DNA of 8,058 nt. It comes from a bacterium. GTDB taxonomy: Bacteria; SM23-31; JAUVVT01. The position numbers were made by a program, and so were the translations under genes. The stretch spans positions 1 through 8,058 of the forward strand of contig JAUWXV010000170.1 in the NCBI GenBank assembly GCA_030616165.1, written 5' to 3'. Positions 1 through 3,804 of the stretch are shown piece by piece. How positions within the stretch are numbered: the first letter of the stretch is position 1; every line of letters begins with the position of its first letter. The notes below the pieces were generated by a model. That model did not search any database. It was given only the letters and a program-made list of their open reading frames with translations, and was not told the DNA's origin.

Positions 1-140
1 ATTGTTTAGATGACGAACCATGGATCTCATGGATAAAATTTTTCAAACAAATATTTGAAAAAAGTCCTGCATTAAAAGAATTTTGGGATAAAAATAGTAT
101 TTGGTATTCAACTGAATTTCAGGGTATCTTAAATACTTAA
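1..140 (+). CDS. 3' end of an unrecognised protein gene (partial)
   Basis: An open frame enters from the left edge (first complete codon at 3) and ends with TAA at 138-140, giving the last 45 residues of a protein. The tail is rich in aromatic and charged residues (PWISWIKFFKQIFEKSP, then EFWDKNSIWYSTEF) and has no membrane segment or recognisable catalytic motif. The run of Trp, Phe and Tyr at an amphipathic spacing suggests a folded helical C-terminus. I do not recognise the family. It points the same way as the AdoMet decarboxylase-like gene, with 151 bp of about 80% AT DNA between them and no clear terminator, so cotranscription is possible but not shown. The coding call rests on the frame running unbroken to the edge and on sensible amino-acid composition; the other two forward frames stop within the first 15 bases. 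Confidence 0.6.
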   Translation, partial: CLDDEPWISWIKFFKQIFEKSPALKEFWDKNSIWYSTEFQGILNT

Positions 141-291
141 GTGAAAAAAGACTAAATATGCTAATTATACATTAGACAAATTTTTAAATATATTTTAATT
201 ATTTTTCTTTATTTAATTTTGAAAGTTCATTATCTTTTAGTAATGAAGTAATTTCTAACTAAATGTACTAATTTATTTAAGAGTACAGAAT

Positions 292-672
292 ATGGATATA
301 TCTAATAAAAATTATTTTATATCAATAATTGGTTTTAGTAAAAATGAAAAGCTTTTAAGTGATAAAAAGTTAATTTCCACTATTTTGAAAAATTTAGTAG
401 AAATTGCTGATATGAAAGCTACTAGAGAACCAGTTATAACTAAAATAGAGAATGAACCTGGACTTGAAGGGTATATACCTATTGATACCTCAAATATTAC
501 AATAAGTACTTTTTTATTAACAAGAAGTATAGTTGCTGGAATACATACATGTAAAAATTTTGATTATAAAAAAGTTATTATATATTTAAAGGACAGTTTC
601 GACCTCGAAAATGTAAAATTTTTTTATTATACTGATTCAGATTTCAGACCAATTTCTGATGTGTTATTATAA
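292..672 (+). CDS. S-adenosylmethionine decarboxylase-like protein, probably catalytically dead
   Basis: The 126-residue product has the length and layout of a class 1B bacterial/archaeal AdoMet decarboxylase (SpeH/SpeD2 type), the pyruvoyl enzyme that makes the aminopropyl donor for spermidine. Family proenzymes carry G-V-S-G...A-E-S-H-I-S-I-H-T...F-T-C. Here the matching segment is GLEGYIPIDTSNITIST (residues 57-73), then GIHTCKNFD (83-91). Counting from the self-cleavage serine (Ser63 in the Thermotoga enzyme, Ser67 here), the cysteine lies at the family spacing of +20 (Cys87). The processing histidine at +5 is Ser72 and the serine at -8 is Glu59. The C-terminal part (YKKVIIYLKDSFDLENVKF) fits the family's last helix and strand. 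The serine and cysteine are kept while two processing residues are lost, so normal maturation to the pyruvoyl form is doubtful. ATG at 292 has no clear Shine-Dalgarno sequence. No spermidine synthase is visible. The fold assignment is from motif memory and spacing, not a search. Confidence 0.72.
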   Translation: MDISNKNYFISIIGFSKNEKLLSDKKLISTILKNLVEIADMKATREPVITKIENEPGLEGYIPIDTSNITISTFLLTRSIVAGIHTCKNFDYKKVIIYLKDSFDLENVKFFYYTDSDFRPISDVLL

Positions 673-784
673 TTGTTCTTGATATTTTTCACGCAGTTAC
701 TGATCTCATAATAATCTGTCCTTGACGAAAATCATCAAAAGATTAAGAAATTTATTTCCTCTGATTTAATAATTACTAAAAATC

Positions 785-792
785 AAGGAGGT
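785..792 (+). promoter_or_regulatory. Strong Shine-Dalgarno sequence
   Basis: AAGGAGGT lies five bases (TTAAA, counted from GGAGG) before the ATG at 797. It is the best ribosome-binding site in the window and fixes the start of the following exported-protein pseudogene, which confirms that this was once a translated gene. Confidence 0.8.
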
Positions 793-796
793 TAAA

Positions 797-1070
797 ATGA
801 AAGCAAAAATTTTTGTTTTTGTGGCAATTTTATTAATTCCTTTTAATGCTCTTTCTCAGTAAATTGATAAAGAGAAAGTTTTAAATTCTAAAGTAGCCAT
901 AGAATTATTATCAGGGCAAATAATTTACGTTAAAGTAATTGAAATTGAATCTGAATCTATTAAGATTTCTAAATCAGACAATACTGAACAAACTTTATTA
1001 TTTTCTAGGATAAGAAGAATTTATAATGAAAAAAATAAAATTATTTATAGAAGTAAACTTTCTGTGGTAA
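797..1070 (+). pseudogene. Small exported protein gene, stopped after its signal peptide and truncated
   Basis: ATG at 797, behind a perfect Shine-Dalgarno sequence, opens a Sec signal peptide: MKAKIF, a hydrophobic core (VFVAILLIPF), then NALSQ. Codon 22 (860-862) is TAA, one C-to-T change from CAA (Gln). Beyond it the same frame stays open and reads as a plausible mature domain (VAIELLSGQIIYVKV, then IKISKSDNTEQTLLFSRIRRIYNE). This resembles the small beta-rich modules of secreted Bacteroidota proteins, in which a residue stretch around 'dG..i..kVieI....ikik' is followed by an Ile-rich 'I..I.' strand. Near 1065-1071 the sequence passes into a RAYT leader repeat (CTGGGGACACC...), so the natural 3' end appears to be lost. 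The gene therefore carries both a nonsense codon and a truncation. Function is unknown. Stop-codon readthrough or a sequencing error at 860 are the alternatives for the nonsense codon. Confidence 0.72.
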
Positions 1071-1375
1071 TCTGGGGACACCATACATATTTATTGATTT
1101 TCGGGTTGAATTTTTGTATATTTTTTTATTGCAAGAATTGCATGAGTGGTTGTTCCGGATTATACCCACCATGTTACAAAGCGGGGCATCCGCCGGCAGC
1201 AGGCATTTTTCATTGATGGTGATTATCTTGCCTATCTCAGCATTATGGCTGAATGGTGCGGTCGTCATGATGTTGAAGTATGGGCTTACTGTTTGTGGCA
1301 CATCTCAAACTTTTTATTAGACGCATGCTTTCACCAAAAAAACGAGGAAGAAAACTAAAAAATAAAAACAAATAA
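1071..1375 (+). pseudogene. RAYT (Y1/REP-associated transposase) remnant, MARIARVVVP type, internally deleted
   Basis: The piece begins with a leader repeat (TCTGGGGACACCATAC, 1071 on). From 1128 the frame reads I-A-R-I-A-stop-V-V-V-P-D-Y, then THHVTKRGIRRQQAFF and GDYLAYLSIMAEWCGRHDVEVWAYCL. This is the N-terminus of Y1 (HUH) single-strand transposases of the REP-associated family, whose usual start is M-A-R-I-A-R-V-V-V-P-G-x-x-H-H-V-T-x-R-G. The start ATG reads ATT (1128) and the sixth codon CGA reads TGA (1143-1145). After 'AYCL' the expected M-P-N-H-x-H HUH motif is missing. The sequence instead runs into RRMLSPKKRGRK-LKNKNK (1319-1375, a different frame), which has the basic P-K-x-x-G-R-K tail of RAYT C-termini. 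The middle of the gene, including HUH and catalytic Tyr regions, has therefore been deleted with a frame change near 1292-1320. The piece is clearly GC-richer than its flanks, which fits transfer. It cannot be active. Confidence 0.85.
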
Positions 1376-1395
1376 TTATTAAATATGGGATATAA

Positions 1396-1839
1396 ATGAC
1401 AACAATCGTATATAAGAAAACCGAAATAGCAGTAAAACAACTTGAAACTGCAATAGATTTATTTCTAAATCATAAGGATTACATTTGTGCAATCACATTG
1501 GCTGGTGCCTCTGAGGAAATTTTGGGAAAATTTGTGGAGCAAATGGGCAAGAAATCAGCTCACAAATCTTCAGCCGAATCACTTAAAGCAAAATTTAATC
1601 TAACTATTAGTAATAAAGAATTAAACTCAAGATATTTAAATTTTGCAAGAAATACTCTTAAGCATGCAAATATAACTGACGGAGATACTGTTAAGTTAGA
1701 TGCTCAGACAGAAGCGATTTCGTTAATAATTAGGACAATTGATAATCTCATAAAACTCGATAATTCATTTAGTTTCAATACACCGGATTTCTTTTATTTG
1801 TTAGATAATAATCGTAGAGATCTGCTATTTAATACGTAA
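1396..1839 (+). CDS. Hypothetical all-helical protein with a HEPN-like R-x4-H motif
   Basis: The 147-residue product is predicted helical. A first helix pair (KQLETAIDLFL, then YICAITLAGASEEILGKFVEQM, residues 14-50) is followed by a charged linker and the motif FARNTLKHAN (residues 83-92). R85-N86-T87-L88-K89-H90 matches the R-x4-H signature of HEPN nucleotide-binding/RNase domains, with a polar residue right after the Arg as usual. A last helix follows (AQTEAISLIIRTIDNLIKL). I recall unnamed bacterial proteins with the same 'AitLAGAaEEIL ... RNalKH' layout, but no characterised function. No nucleotidyltransferase (MNT) antitoxin or other partner is adjacent, since both sides are RAYT debris. 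The C-terminus NNRRDLLFNT is odd: 1808-1820 is identical to 13 bases of the REP copy at 2159-2171, so the 3' end may have been rewritten by an element. ATG at 1396 has only a weak purine stretch upstream. Confidence 0.6.
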   Translation: MTTIVYKKTEIAVKQLETAIDLFLNHKDYICAITLAGASEEILGKFVEQMGKKSAHKSSAESLKAKFNLTISNKELNSRYLNFARNTLKHANITDGDTVKLDAQTEAISLIIRTIDNLIKLDNSFSFNTPDFFYLLDNNRRDLLFNT

Positions 1840-1840
1840 A

Positions 1841-1930
1841 TTCGGAGACACAATACTAATTATTGACAACATACGCATAAATTCGCCGCCACAATACATA
1901 TTTCCTGTCAACATAGTTAGAAAATCATAC
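1841..1930 (+). repeat. Tandem pair of RAYT leader repeats (units 1 and 2)
   Basis: Two units begin at 1841 (TTCGGAGACACAATACTAAT) and 1882 (TTCGCCGCCACAATACATAT), 41 bp apart. The pair closely matches the pair at 2945/2986, also 41 bp apart, over about 100 bp. The motif GGGGACACAATACTAATT is the leader that precedes MARIA-type RAYT starts elsewhere in the window. Here unit 2 runs instead into a GYYFVTIC-type RAYT fragment. The first unit begins one base after the stop codon of the HEPN-like gene. Confidence 0.75.
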
Positions 1931-2140
1931 ATTATTCATTCTCAAAACACATCAAAACGATTTCGCGGGAAATACCATATTGAAACCGCACGTTTAAAAA
2001 ATTGGGATTACGGTTCAAGCGGATATTATTTTGTCACAATTTGCGTTAAAAACCATTTATGCGTTTTTGGAAATGTGGATGATAACAAAATGATATCATC
2101 AGAAATCGGCAAAATCGCTGTAGGAAACAGGCATGCCTGA
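1922..2140 (+). pseudogene. RAYT N-terminal fragment, GYYFVTIC type
   Basis: In the frame ending with TGA at 2138-2140 the sequence reads KYHIETARLKNWDYGSSGYY, then FVTICVKNHLCVFGNV, then SSEIGKIA. This is the N-terminus of a second RAYT subfamily, whose members typically begin K-Y-R-I-E-S-x-R-L-x-x-W-D-Y-x-x-x-G-x-Y-F-V-T-I-C-T and continue F-G-E-I-x-D-G-x-M-x-L-S-E-I-G. No Met start is present; the frame is open upstream into leader unit 2. After GKIA it enters a palindromic REP sequence (CAGGCATGCCTG, 2128-2139) and stops. The next recognisable RAYT-derived bases (TATAATTGATAATCG, 2151 on) correspond to the region just after the HUH motif in the copy at 2742, so about a quarter to a third of the gene, including HUH, is deleted here. 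Confidence 0.82.
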
Positions 2141-2150
2141 AATCCCTGCC
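2120..2150. repeat. Degenerate REP palindrome centred on CAGGCATGCCTG
   Basis: CAGGCATGCCTG (2128-2139) is a perfect 12-bp palindrome. Its arms GTAGGAAA (2120-2127) and AAATCCCTGC (2140-2149) are an imperfect extension of the same inverted repeat. It sits at the deletion junction inside the RAYT fragment and supplies its stop codon, so it is probably the footprint of a REP insertion or REP-mediated deletion. Confidence 0.55.
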
Positions 2151-2165
2151 TATAATTGATAATCG

Positions 2166-2191
2166 TAGAGACGTTGCAGGCAACGTCTCTA
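2166..2191. repeat. REP palindrome TAGAGACGTTGC..., copy A (one central mismatch)
   Basis: This 26-bp inverted repeat has 12-bp arms TAGAGACGTTGC and GCAACGTCTCTA around the centre AG. The second copy (2757-2782) has centre AT and is a perfect palindrome. The same kind of element is known as a dispersed repeat in several bacterial groups. Here it lies in frame with RAYT residues IIDN, encoding RRDVAGNVS. Confidence 0.85.
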
Positions 2192-2210
2192 AAATCTTCT
2201 CTGCATCCCT

Positions 2211-2250
2211 GCCCGCCTCTGGTGGGCTTGTCTGCCTCTGGCGGGCTTGC
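2211..2250 (+). repeat. CCCGCC hairpin, tandemly repeated
   Basis: GCCCGCC (2211-2217) pairs with GGTGGGC (2221-2227) around TCT. A second version, GCC-TCT-GGC (2234-2242) followed by GGGCTT, repeats the same sequence 21-23 bp later. The counterpart in copy B is a single hairpin at 2820-2834. It is not followed by a T-tract, so I do not call it a terminator. Confidence 0.6.
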
Positions 2251-2361
2251 CCTTCGCCTCCGTGGTTCAATTATCTTAATTCGCACTTCTCTTCACTCTT
2301 CCCCTTTGTGCCTCTATTCTTCATTCTTCATTCGTACTTCCTCATTCTTCCTTCAAATAAA

Positions 2362-2429
2362 TTCAGGGACACAACACCTATTTCTTGACAATATGGTTAA
2401 ATAATTATAAATTTCTTATGCCTCGATTG
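2362..2429 (+). pseudogene. RAYT leader (unit 3) plus four-codon start, then broken
   Basis: Leader TTCAGGGACACAACACC starts at 2362 and ATG CCT CGA TTG follows at 2418 (56 bp downstream), matching M-A-R-I/L, the first four residues of MARIA-type RAYTs. The next codon is TAG, because the GGGCGAAC hairpin element begins here. The remainder of the transposase is absent. Confidence 0.6.
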
Positions 2430-2432
2430 TAG

Positions 2433-2454
2433 GGGCGAACCCGTGTGTTCGCCC
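2433..2454. repeat. REP hairpin GGGCGAAC/GTTCGCCC, copy A
   Basis: GGGCGAAC (2433-2440) and GTTCGCCC (2447-2454) form a perfect 8-bp stem with loop CCGTGT. The copy at 3058-3079 has the same stem and loop CCATGT. Both copies directly follow CGATTGTAG. The stem lacks a T-tract, so it is a repeat rather than a terminator. Confidence 0.85.
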
Positions 2455-2470
2455 TCTATTAAGTACGAAA

Positions 2471-2581
2471 TTCAGGCACACAACACTAATTTCTTTCCAA
2501 TCTGCTTAGAAAATCATACATTTTCGTATGGCACGATTGGCAGGAGTTGTCGCACCTGAATATCCTCGTTTACTCAAATAA
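2471..2581 (+). pseudogene. RAYT leader (unit 4) with a 17-residue MARLAGVVAP start fragment
   Basis: Leader TTCAGGCACACAACACTAAT starts at 2471. ATG at 2528, 57 bp later, begins MARLAGVVAPEYPRLLK and ends at TAA 2579-2581. This matches the M-A-R-I/L-A-R-V-V-x-P-x-Y-P opening of MARIA-type RAYTs, after which the sequence diverges and stops. It is a 5' stub with no catalytic region, and the clearest copy showing that the leader repeats belong to RAYT 5' ends. Confidence 0.75.
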
Positions 2582-2607
2582 AACTCCAACCACATCACTT
2601 TCCTATT

Positions 2608-2633
2608 GTCATTCCCGCGAAAGCGGGAATCCA
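2608..2633 (+). repeat. dRS3-like hairpin, copy 1 (CCCGC-GAAA-GCGGG)
   Basis: ATTCCCGC (2611-2618) and GCGGGAAT (2623-2630) form a perfect 8-bp stem closed by a GAAA tetraloop, within GTC...CCA. The sequence type is the ATTCCC-N8-GGGAAT repeat known as dRS3 in Neisseria and seen widely elsewhere as a dispersed element. A sister copy with paired base changes lies at 3830-3855. Confidence 0.8.
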
Positions 2634-2756
2634 TTTATTTCTTTACCTCCAAACTATTTAGGGTCTACTGAAAAAAGAAATTATATATATTAAATCCCTT
2701 TTCACACAAATCATAATGCCAAATCATATTCATGGAATAATTATAATTGATAATCG

Positions 2757-2782
2757 TAGAGACGTTGCATGCAACGTCTCTA
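2757..2782. repeat. REP palindrome TAGAGACGTTGC..., copy B (perfect)
   Basis: All 26 bases are self-complementary (13-bp arms ending in TGCA at the centre). It encodes RRDVACNVS in frame with the RAYT HUH segment just upstream, the position at which REPs are often embedded in RAYT-like genes. Confidence 0.9.
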
Positions 2783-2819
2783 AAATCTTCTCTGCTGGCG
2801 TCCCTGCCCTGTGGGTTTA

Positions 2820-2834
2820 CCCGCCTCTGGCGGG
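2820..2834. repeat. CCCGCC-TCT-GGCGGG hairpin
   Basis: A perfect 6-bp GC stem with a three-base loop, the copy B counterpart of the tandem hairpin at 2211-2250. There is no T-tract after it. Confidence 0.6.
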
Positions 2835-2944
2835 CCTGTCCTTTGGATCCGTGGTTCAATTATCTTAATTCGCACTTCTCTTCCCTCTTCCCCTTTGTGC
2901 CTCTATTCTTCATTCTTCATTCCCAAATCGTCATTCGTGTCTAT

Positions 2945-3054
2945 TTCGGGGACACAATACTAATTATTGACAACATATTCATAAATTCGACAACACTATA
3001 CTTATTTCTTGACAATATATTTAAAAAATTATTCATTTTCATACATCACGATTG
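2945..3054 (+). pseudogene. Tandem RAYT leaders (units 5 and 6) and a broken four-codon start
   Basis: Units start at 2945 (TTCGGGGACACAATACTAAT) and 2986 (TTCGACAACACTATACTTAT), 41 bp apart. At 3043, 57 bp after unit 6, ACA TCA CGA TTG stands where ATG GCA CGA TTG is expected for a RAYT start, so even the start codon has decayed. TAG and the GGGCGAAC hairpin follow at once, as in copy A. Confidence 0.65.
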
Positions 3055-3057
3055 TAG

Positions 3058-3079
3058 GGGCGAACCCATGTGTTCGCCC
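3058..3079. repeat. REP hairpin GGGCGAAC/GTTCGCCC, copy B
   Basis: An 8-bp perfect stem (3058-3065 with 3072-3079) and loop CCATGT, one base different from copy A. Confidence 0.85.
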
Positions 3080-3130
3080 TCCTTTCTAATAGCCAAAACC
3101 TAACAGCAAACACCTAAAACAAAAAAGTTC

Positions 3131-3159
3131 TTGACTTAACGAATATTTTTTACTATATT
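3131..3159 (+). promoter_or_regulatory. Sigma70-like promoter for the HTH gene
   Basis: TTGACT (3131-3136) and TATATT (3154-3159) are separated by 17 bp and lie about 55 bp before the ATG at 3214. A second -10-like TATAAT is at 3160-3165. The short inverted repeat GTTAT-TT-ATAAC (3168-3179) lies at the expected transcription start and could be an operator, possibly for the DNA-binding product itself; that is speculation. If the host uses the Bacteroidota-type sigma factor, this match may be misleading. Confidence 0.5.
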
Positions 3160-3213
3160 TATAATTAGTTATTTATAACAATAACAACAGGAACAAAACA
3201 ACACAAGGTTATC

Positions 3214-3603
3214 ATGATATCAGAAATACTTTCTCCCAAAAAACGAAAATTTATTTCATTATTAATAACTCAAGGTTTTAAAAAACCTGTATCAAATGAA
3301 ATTGCAAAAGAAATAGGAATAAGTCTTACTACATATTACAGGTGGCTCAAAAACGAACAACTCTTAAAAATCGCCGAGCAGGAAAAAGCAGTCGATTTTA
3401 AAAAACAGATGCCTGAAGTTATGGCAAAATTGGTGAAAAAAGCAAAAAACGGAGATACAAAAGCCATAAAGATTTATCTTGATATATTTTATAATCACAT
3501 AAACGACAAAAATGATGAAGAAATCCTAACACCTGATAAAGCCATCGATTTAATTCATAAGGCAAGAAAAGAAAAAAATGACAACGAAATTAAAAATCAA
3601 TAA
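3214..3603 (+). CDS. Helix-turn-helix protein, phage terminase small subunit/phBC6A51-like
   Basis: The 129-residue product has an N-terminal helix (LSPKKRKFISLLI), a helix-turn-helix at about residues 25-47 (PVSNEIAKEIGISLTTYYRW, with the I-A-x-x-I-G-I-S turn), then LKNEQLLKIAEQ. A helical domain follows (PEVMAKLVKKAKNGDTKAIKIYLDIFYNH, residues 68-96) and a charged tail. This order, HTH then 'W-L-K-x-x-x-L' then 'L-x-x-x-A-x-x-G-D-x-x-A-x-K-I-x-L', is that of phBC6A51-family/terminase small subunit-like proteins, which bind DNA in phage packaging or occur as prophage leftovers. No terminase large subunit or other phage gene follows; the next 250 bp are repeats. It may be an orphan phage gene or a domesticated regulator. 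Start: ATG at 3214 with AAGG (3205-3208) at good spacing. Length is normal for the family and no lesion is seen. Confidence 0.7.
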   Translation: MISEILSPKKRKFISLLITQGFKKPVSNEIAKEIGISLTTYYRWLKNEQLLKIAEQEKAVDFKKQMPEVMAKLVKKAKNGDTKAIKIYLDIFYNHINDKNDEEILTPDKAIDLIHKARKEKNDNEIKNQ

Positions 3604-3608
3604 CTTGC

Positions 3609-3626
3609 ATAACACCTCCGTGTTAT
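3609..3626. repeat. Short hairpin just after the HTH gene
   Basis: ATAACAC and GTGTTAT form a 7-bp stem with loop CTCC, six bases after the stop codon. The position suits a transcription terminator, but only TTGG follows instead of a T-run, so its role is uncertain. Confidence 0.4.
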
Positions 3627-3651
3627 TTGGATCCACCTTTAGCAGACGACC

Positions 3652-3678
3652 GAAGCCCCCCACGCAACTGCGGGCTTC
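3652..3678. repeat. GAAGCCC/GGGCTTC inverted repeat
   Basis: GAAGCCC (3652-3658) pairs with GGGCTTC (3672-3678) across a 13-base loop. It appears to be a degenerate relative of the adjacent CCGAAGCCCC element at 3691-3748, whose opening GACCGAAGCCC it shares at 3648-3658. Confidence 0.45.
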
Positions 3679-3690
3679 AACAACACCCTC

Positions 3691-3748
3691 TGTCATTTCG
3701 ACCGAAGCCCCGAGAGACTTCGGGGCGCAGTGGAGAAATCTCCCTCAT
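3691..3748 (+). repeat. TGTCATTTCGACC...GGAGAAATCTC dispersed repeat
   Basis: The element starts TGTCATTTCGACCGAAG and ends GTGGAGAAATCTC, with an internal hairpin GCCCCGA (3707-3713) / TCGGGGC (3720-3726). I recognise this ending and opening as a non-coding repeat common between genes in Bacteroidota-group genomes. It is GC-rich against its surroundings. The 75-residue open frame that crosses it (3578-3805) is not credible as a gene. Confidence 0.65.
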
Positions 3749-3785
3749 ACATCGCTCGGAATGATAAAAAAGATAGTTCTGAAAT

Positions 3786-3804
3786 ACTCGCTTATGCGGG
3801 AATG
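3786..3804 (-). repeat. Degenerate dRS3-like hairpin, inverted
   Basis: GCGGGAATGA (3796-3805) is the reverse complement of TCATTCCCGC, the left arm of the two forward copies, and pairs imperfectly with ATACTCGC (3785-3792) across TTAT. It is therefore a third, decayed copy in the opposite orientation. Confidence 0.45.

Larger units (their letters stand above)
2151..2455 (+). repeat. Composite REP/RAYT unit, copy A
   Basis: In order this unit holds: a RAYT coding tail (TATAATTGATAATCG); the TAGAGACGTTGC palindrome (2166-2191); a tandemly repeated CCCGCC-TCT-GGYGGG hairpin (2211-2250); a shared stretch beginning CGTGGTTCAATTATC (2260 on) and continuing as pyrimidine-rich TTCATTCTTCATT repeats to about 2350; leader unit 3 (2362); four codons of a RAYT start (ATG CCT CGA TTG, 2418-2429); and the GGGCGAAC hairpin (2433-2454). 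The same order recurs at 2742-3080. No protein is supported. Confidence 0.8.
2701..2868 (+). pseudogene. RAYT fragment carrying the HUH motif, with an in-frame REP palindrome
   Basis: The frame reads IIMPNHIHGIIIIDN (2710-2754). H-I-H within M-P-N-H-I-H-G is the HUH metal-binding motif of Y1/RAYT transposases, which cleave single-stranded DNA at REP hairpins. Immediately after IIIIDN the 26-bp palindrome (2757-2782) continues in frame as RRDVACNVS, and the frame runs on to TAA at 2866-2868 through the CCGCC hairpin. What precedes IIMPNH (the expected GYYFVTIC...SEIG N-terminus) is missing, and what follows lacks the helix with the catalytic tyrosine. It is a dead remnant, probably of the same subfamily as the fragment at 1922-2140. 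Confidence 0.82.
2742..3080 (+). repeat. Composite REP/RAYT unit, copy B
   Basis: This is a direct repeat of copy A (2151-2455) in the same orientation: RAYT tail, palindrome (2757-2782), CCCGCC hairpin, the shared CGTGGTTCAATTATC stretch and TTCATTCTTCATT tract, leader, broken RAYT start, GGGCGAAC hairpin. It differs by carrying two leader units (2945 and 2986) where copy A has one, and by a shorter CCCGCC region. Similarity is near-complete over blocks such as 2742-2795 and 2850-2922 and weaker between them. Confidence 0.8.

Noticed and set aside
860-862. TAA read as a recoded sense codon
   Set aside because: TAA is used as a normal stop in neighbouring genes (for example 138-140, 1837-1839 and 3601-3603), so recoding is unlikely; a nonsense mutation or base error is simpler.
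1041-1301. 86-residue open frame on the - strand
   Set aside because: It lies antisense to the recognisable RAYT remnant; the composition is that of a reverse-complement shadow, with no motif.
1114-1320. 68-residue forward frame with hydrophobic stretches
   Set aside because: It is an alternative frame of the RAYT remnant, whose real frame (1128 on) carries the HHVTKRG family sequence.
2026-2286. 86- and 74-residue - strand frames with Arg/Pro-rich tails
   Set aside because: They cross the CCCGCC hairpin and the REP palindrome, which are repeats shared with copy B; open only because the repeats lack stops in those frames.
2433-2454. GGGCGAAC hairpin as a rho-independent terminator
   Set aside because: No T-tract follows in either direction and the same hairpin recurs at 3058-3079 in the same repeat context.
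1841-3054. Leader repeats as a CRISPR array
   Set aside because: Unit spacing is irregular (41 bp to several hundred), units are diverged, and there are no uniform spacers; each unit instead relates to a RAYT start.
2747-3103. 118-residue forward frame
   Set aside because: It runs through palindromes, leader repeats and the GGGCGAAC hairpin. The frame that fits RAYT family sequence (MPNHIHG) is a different one.
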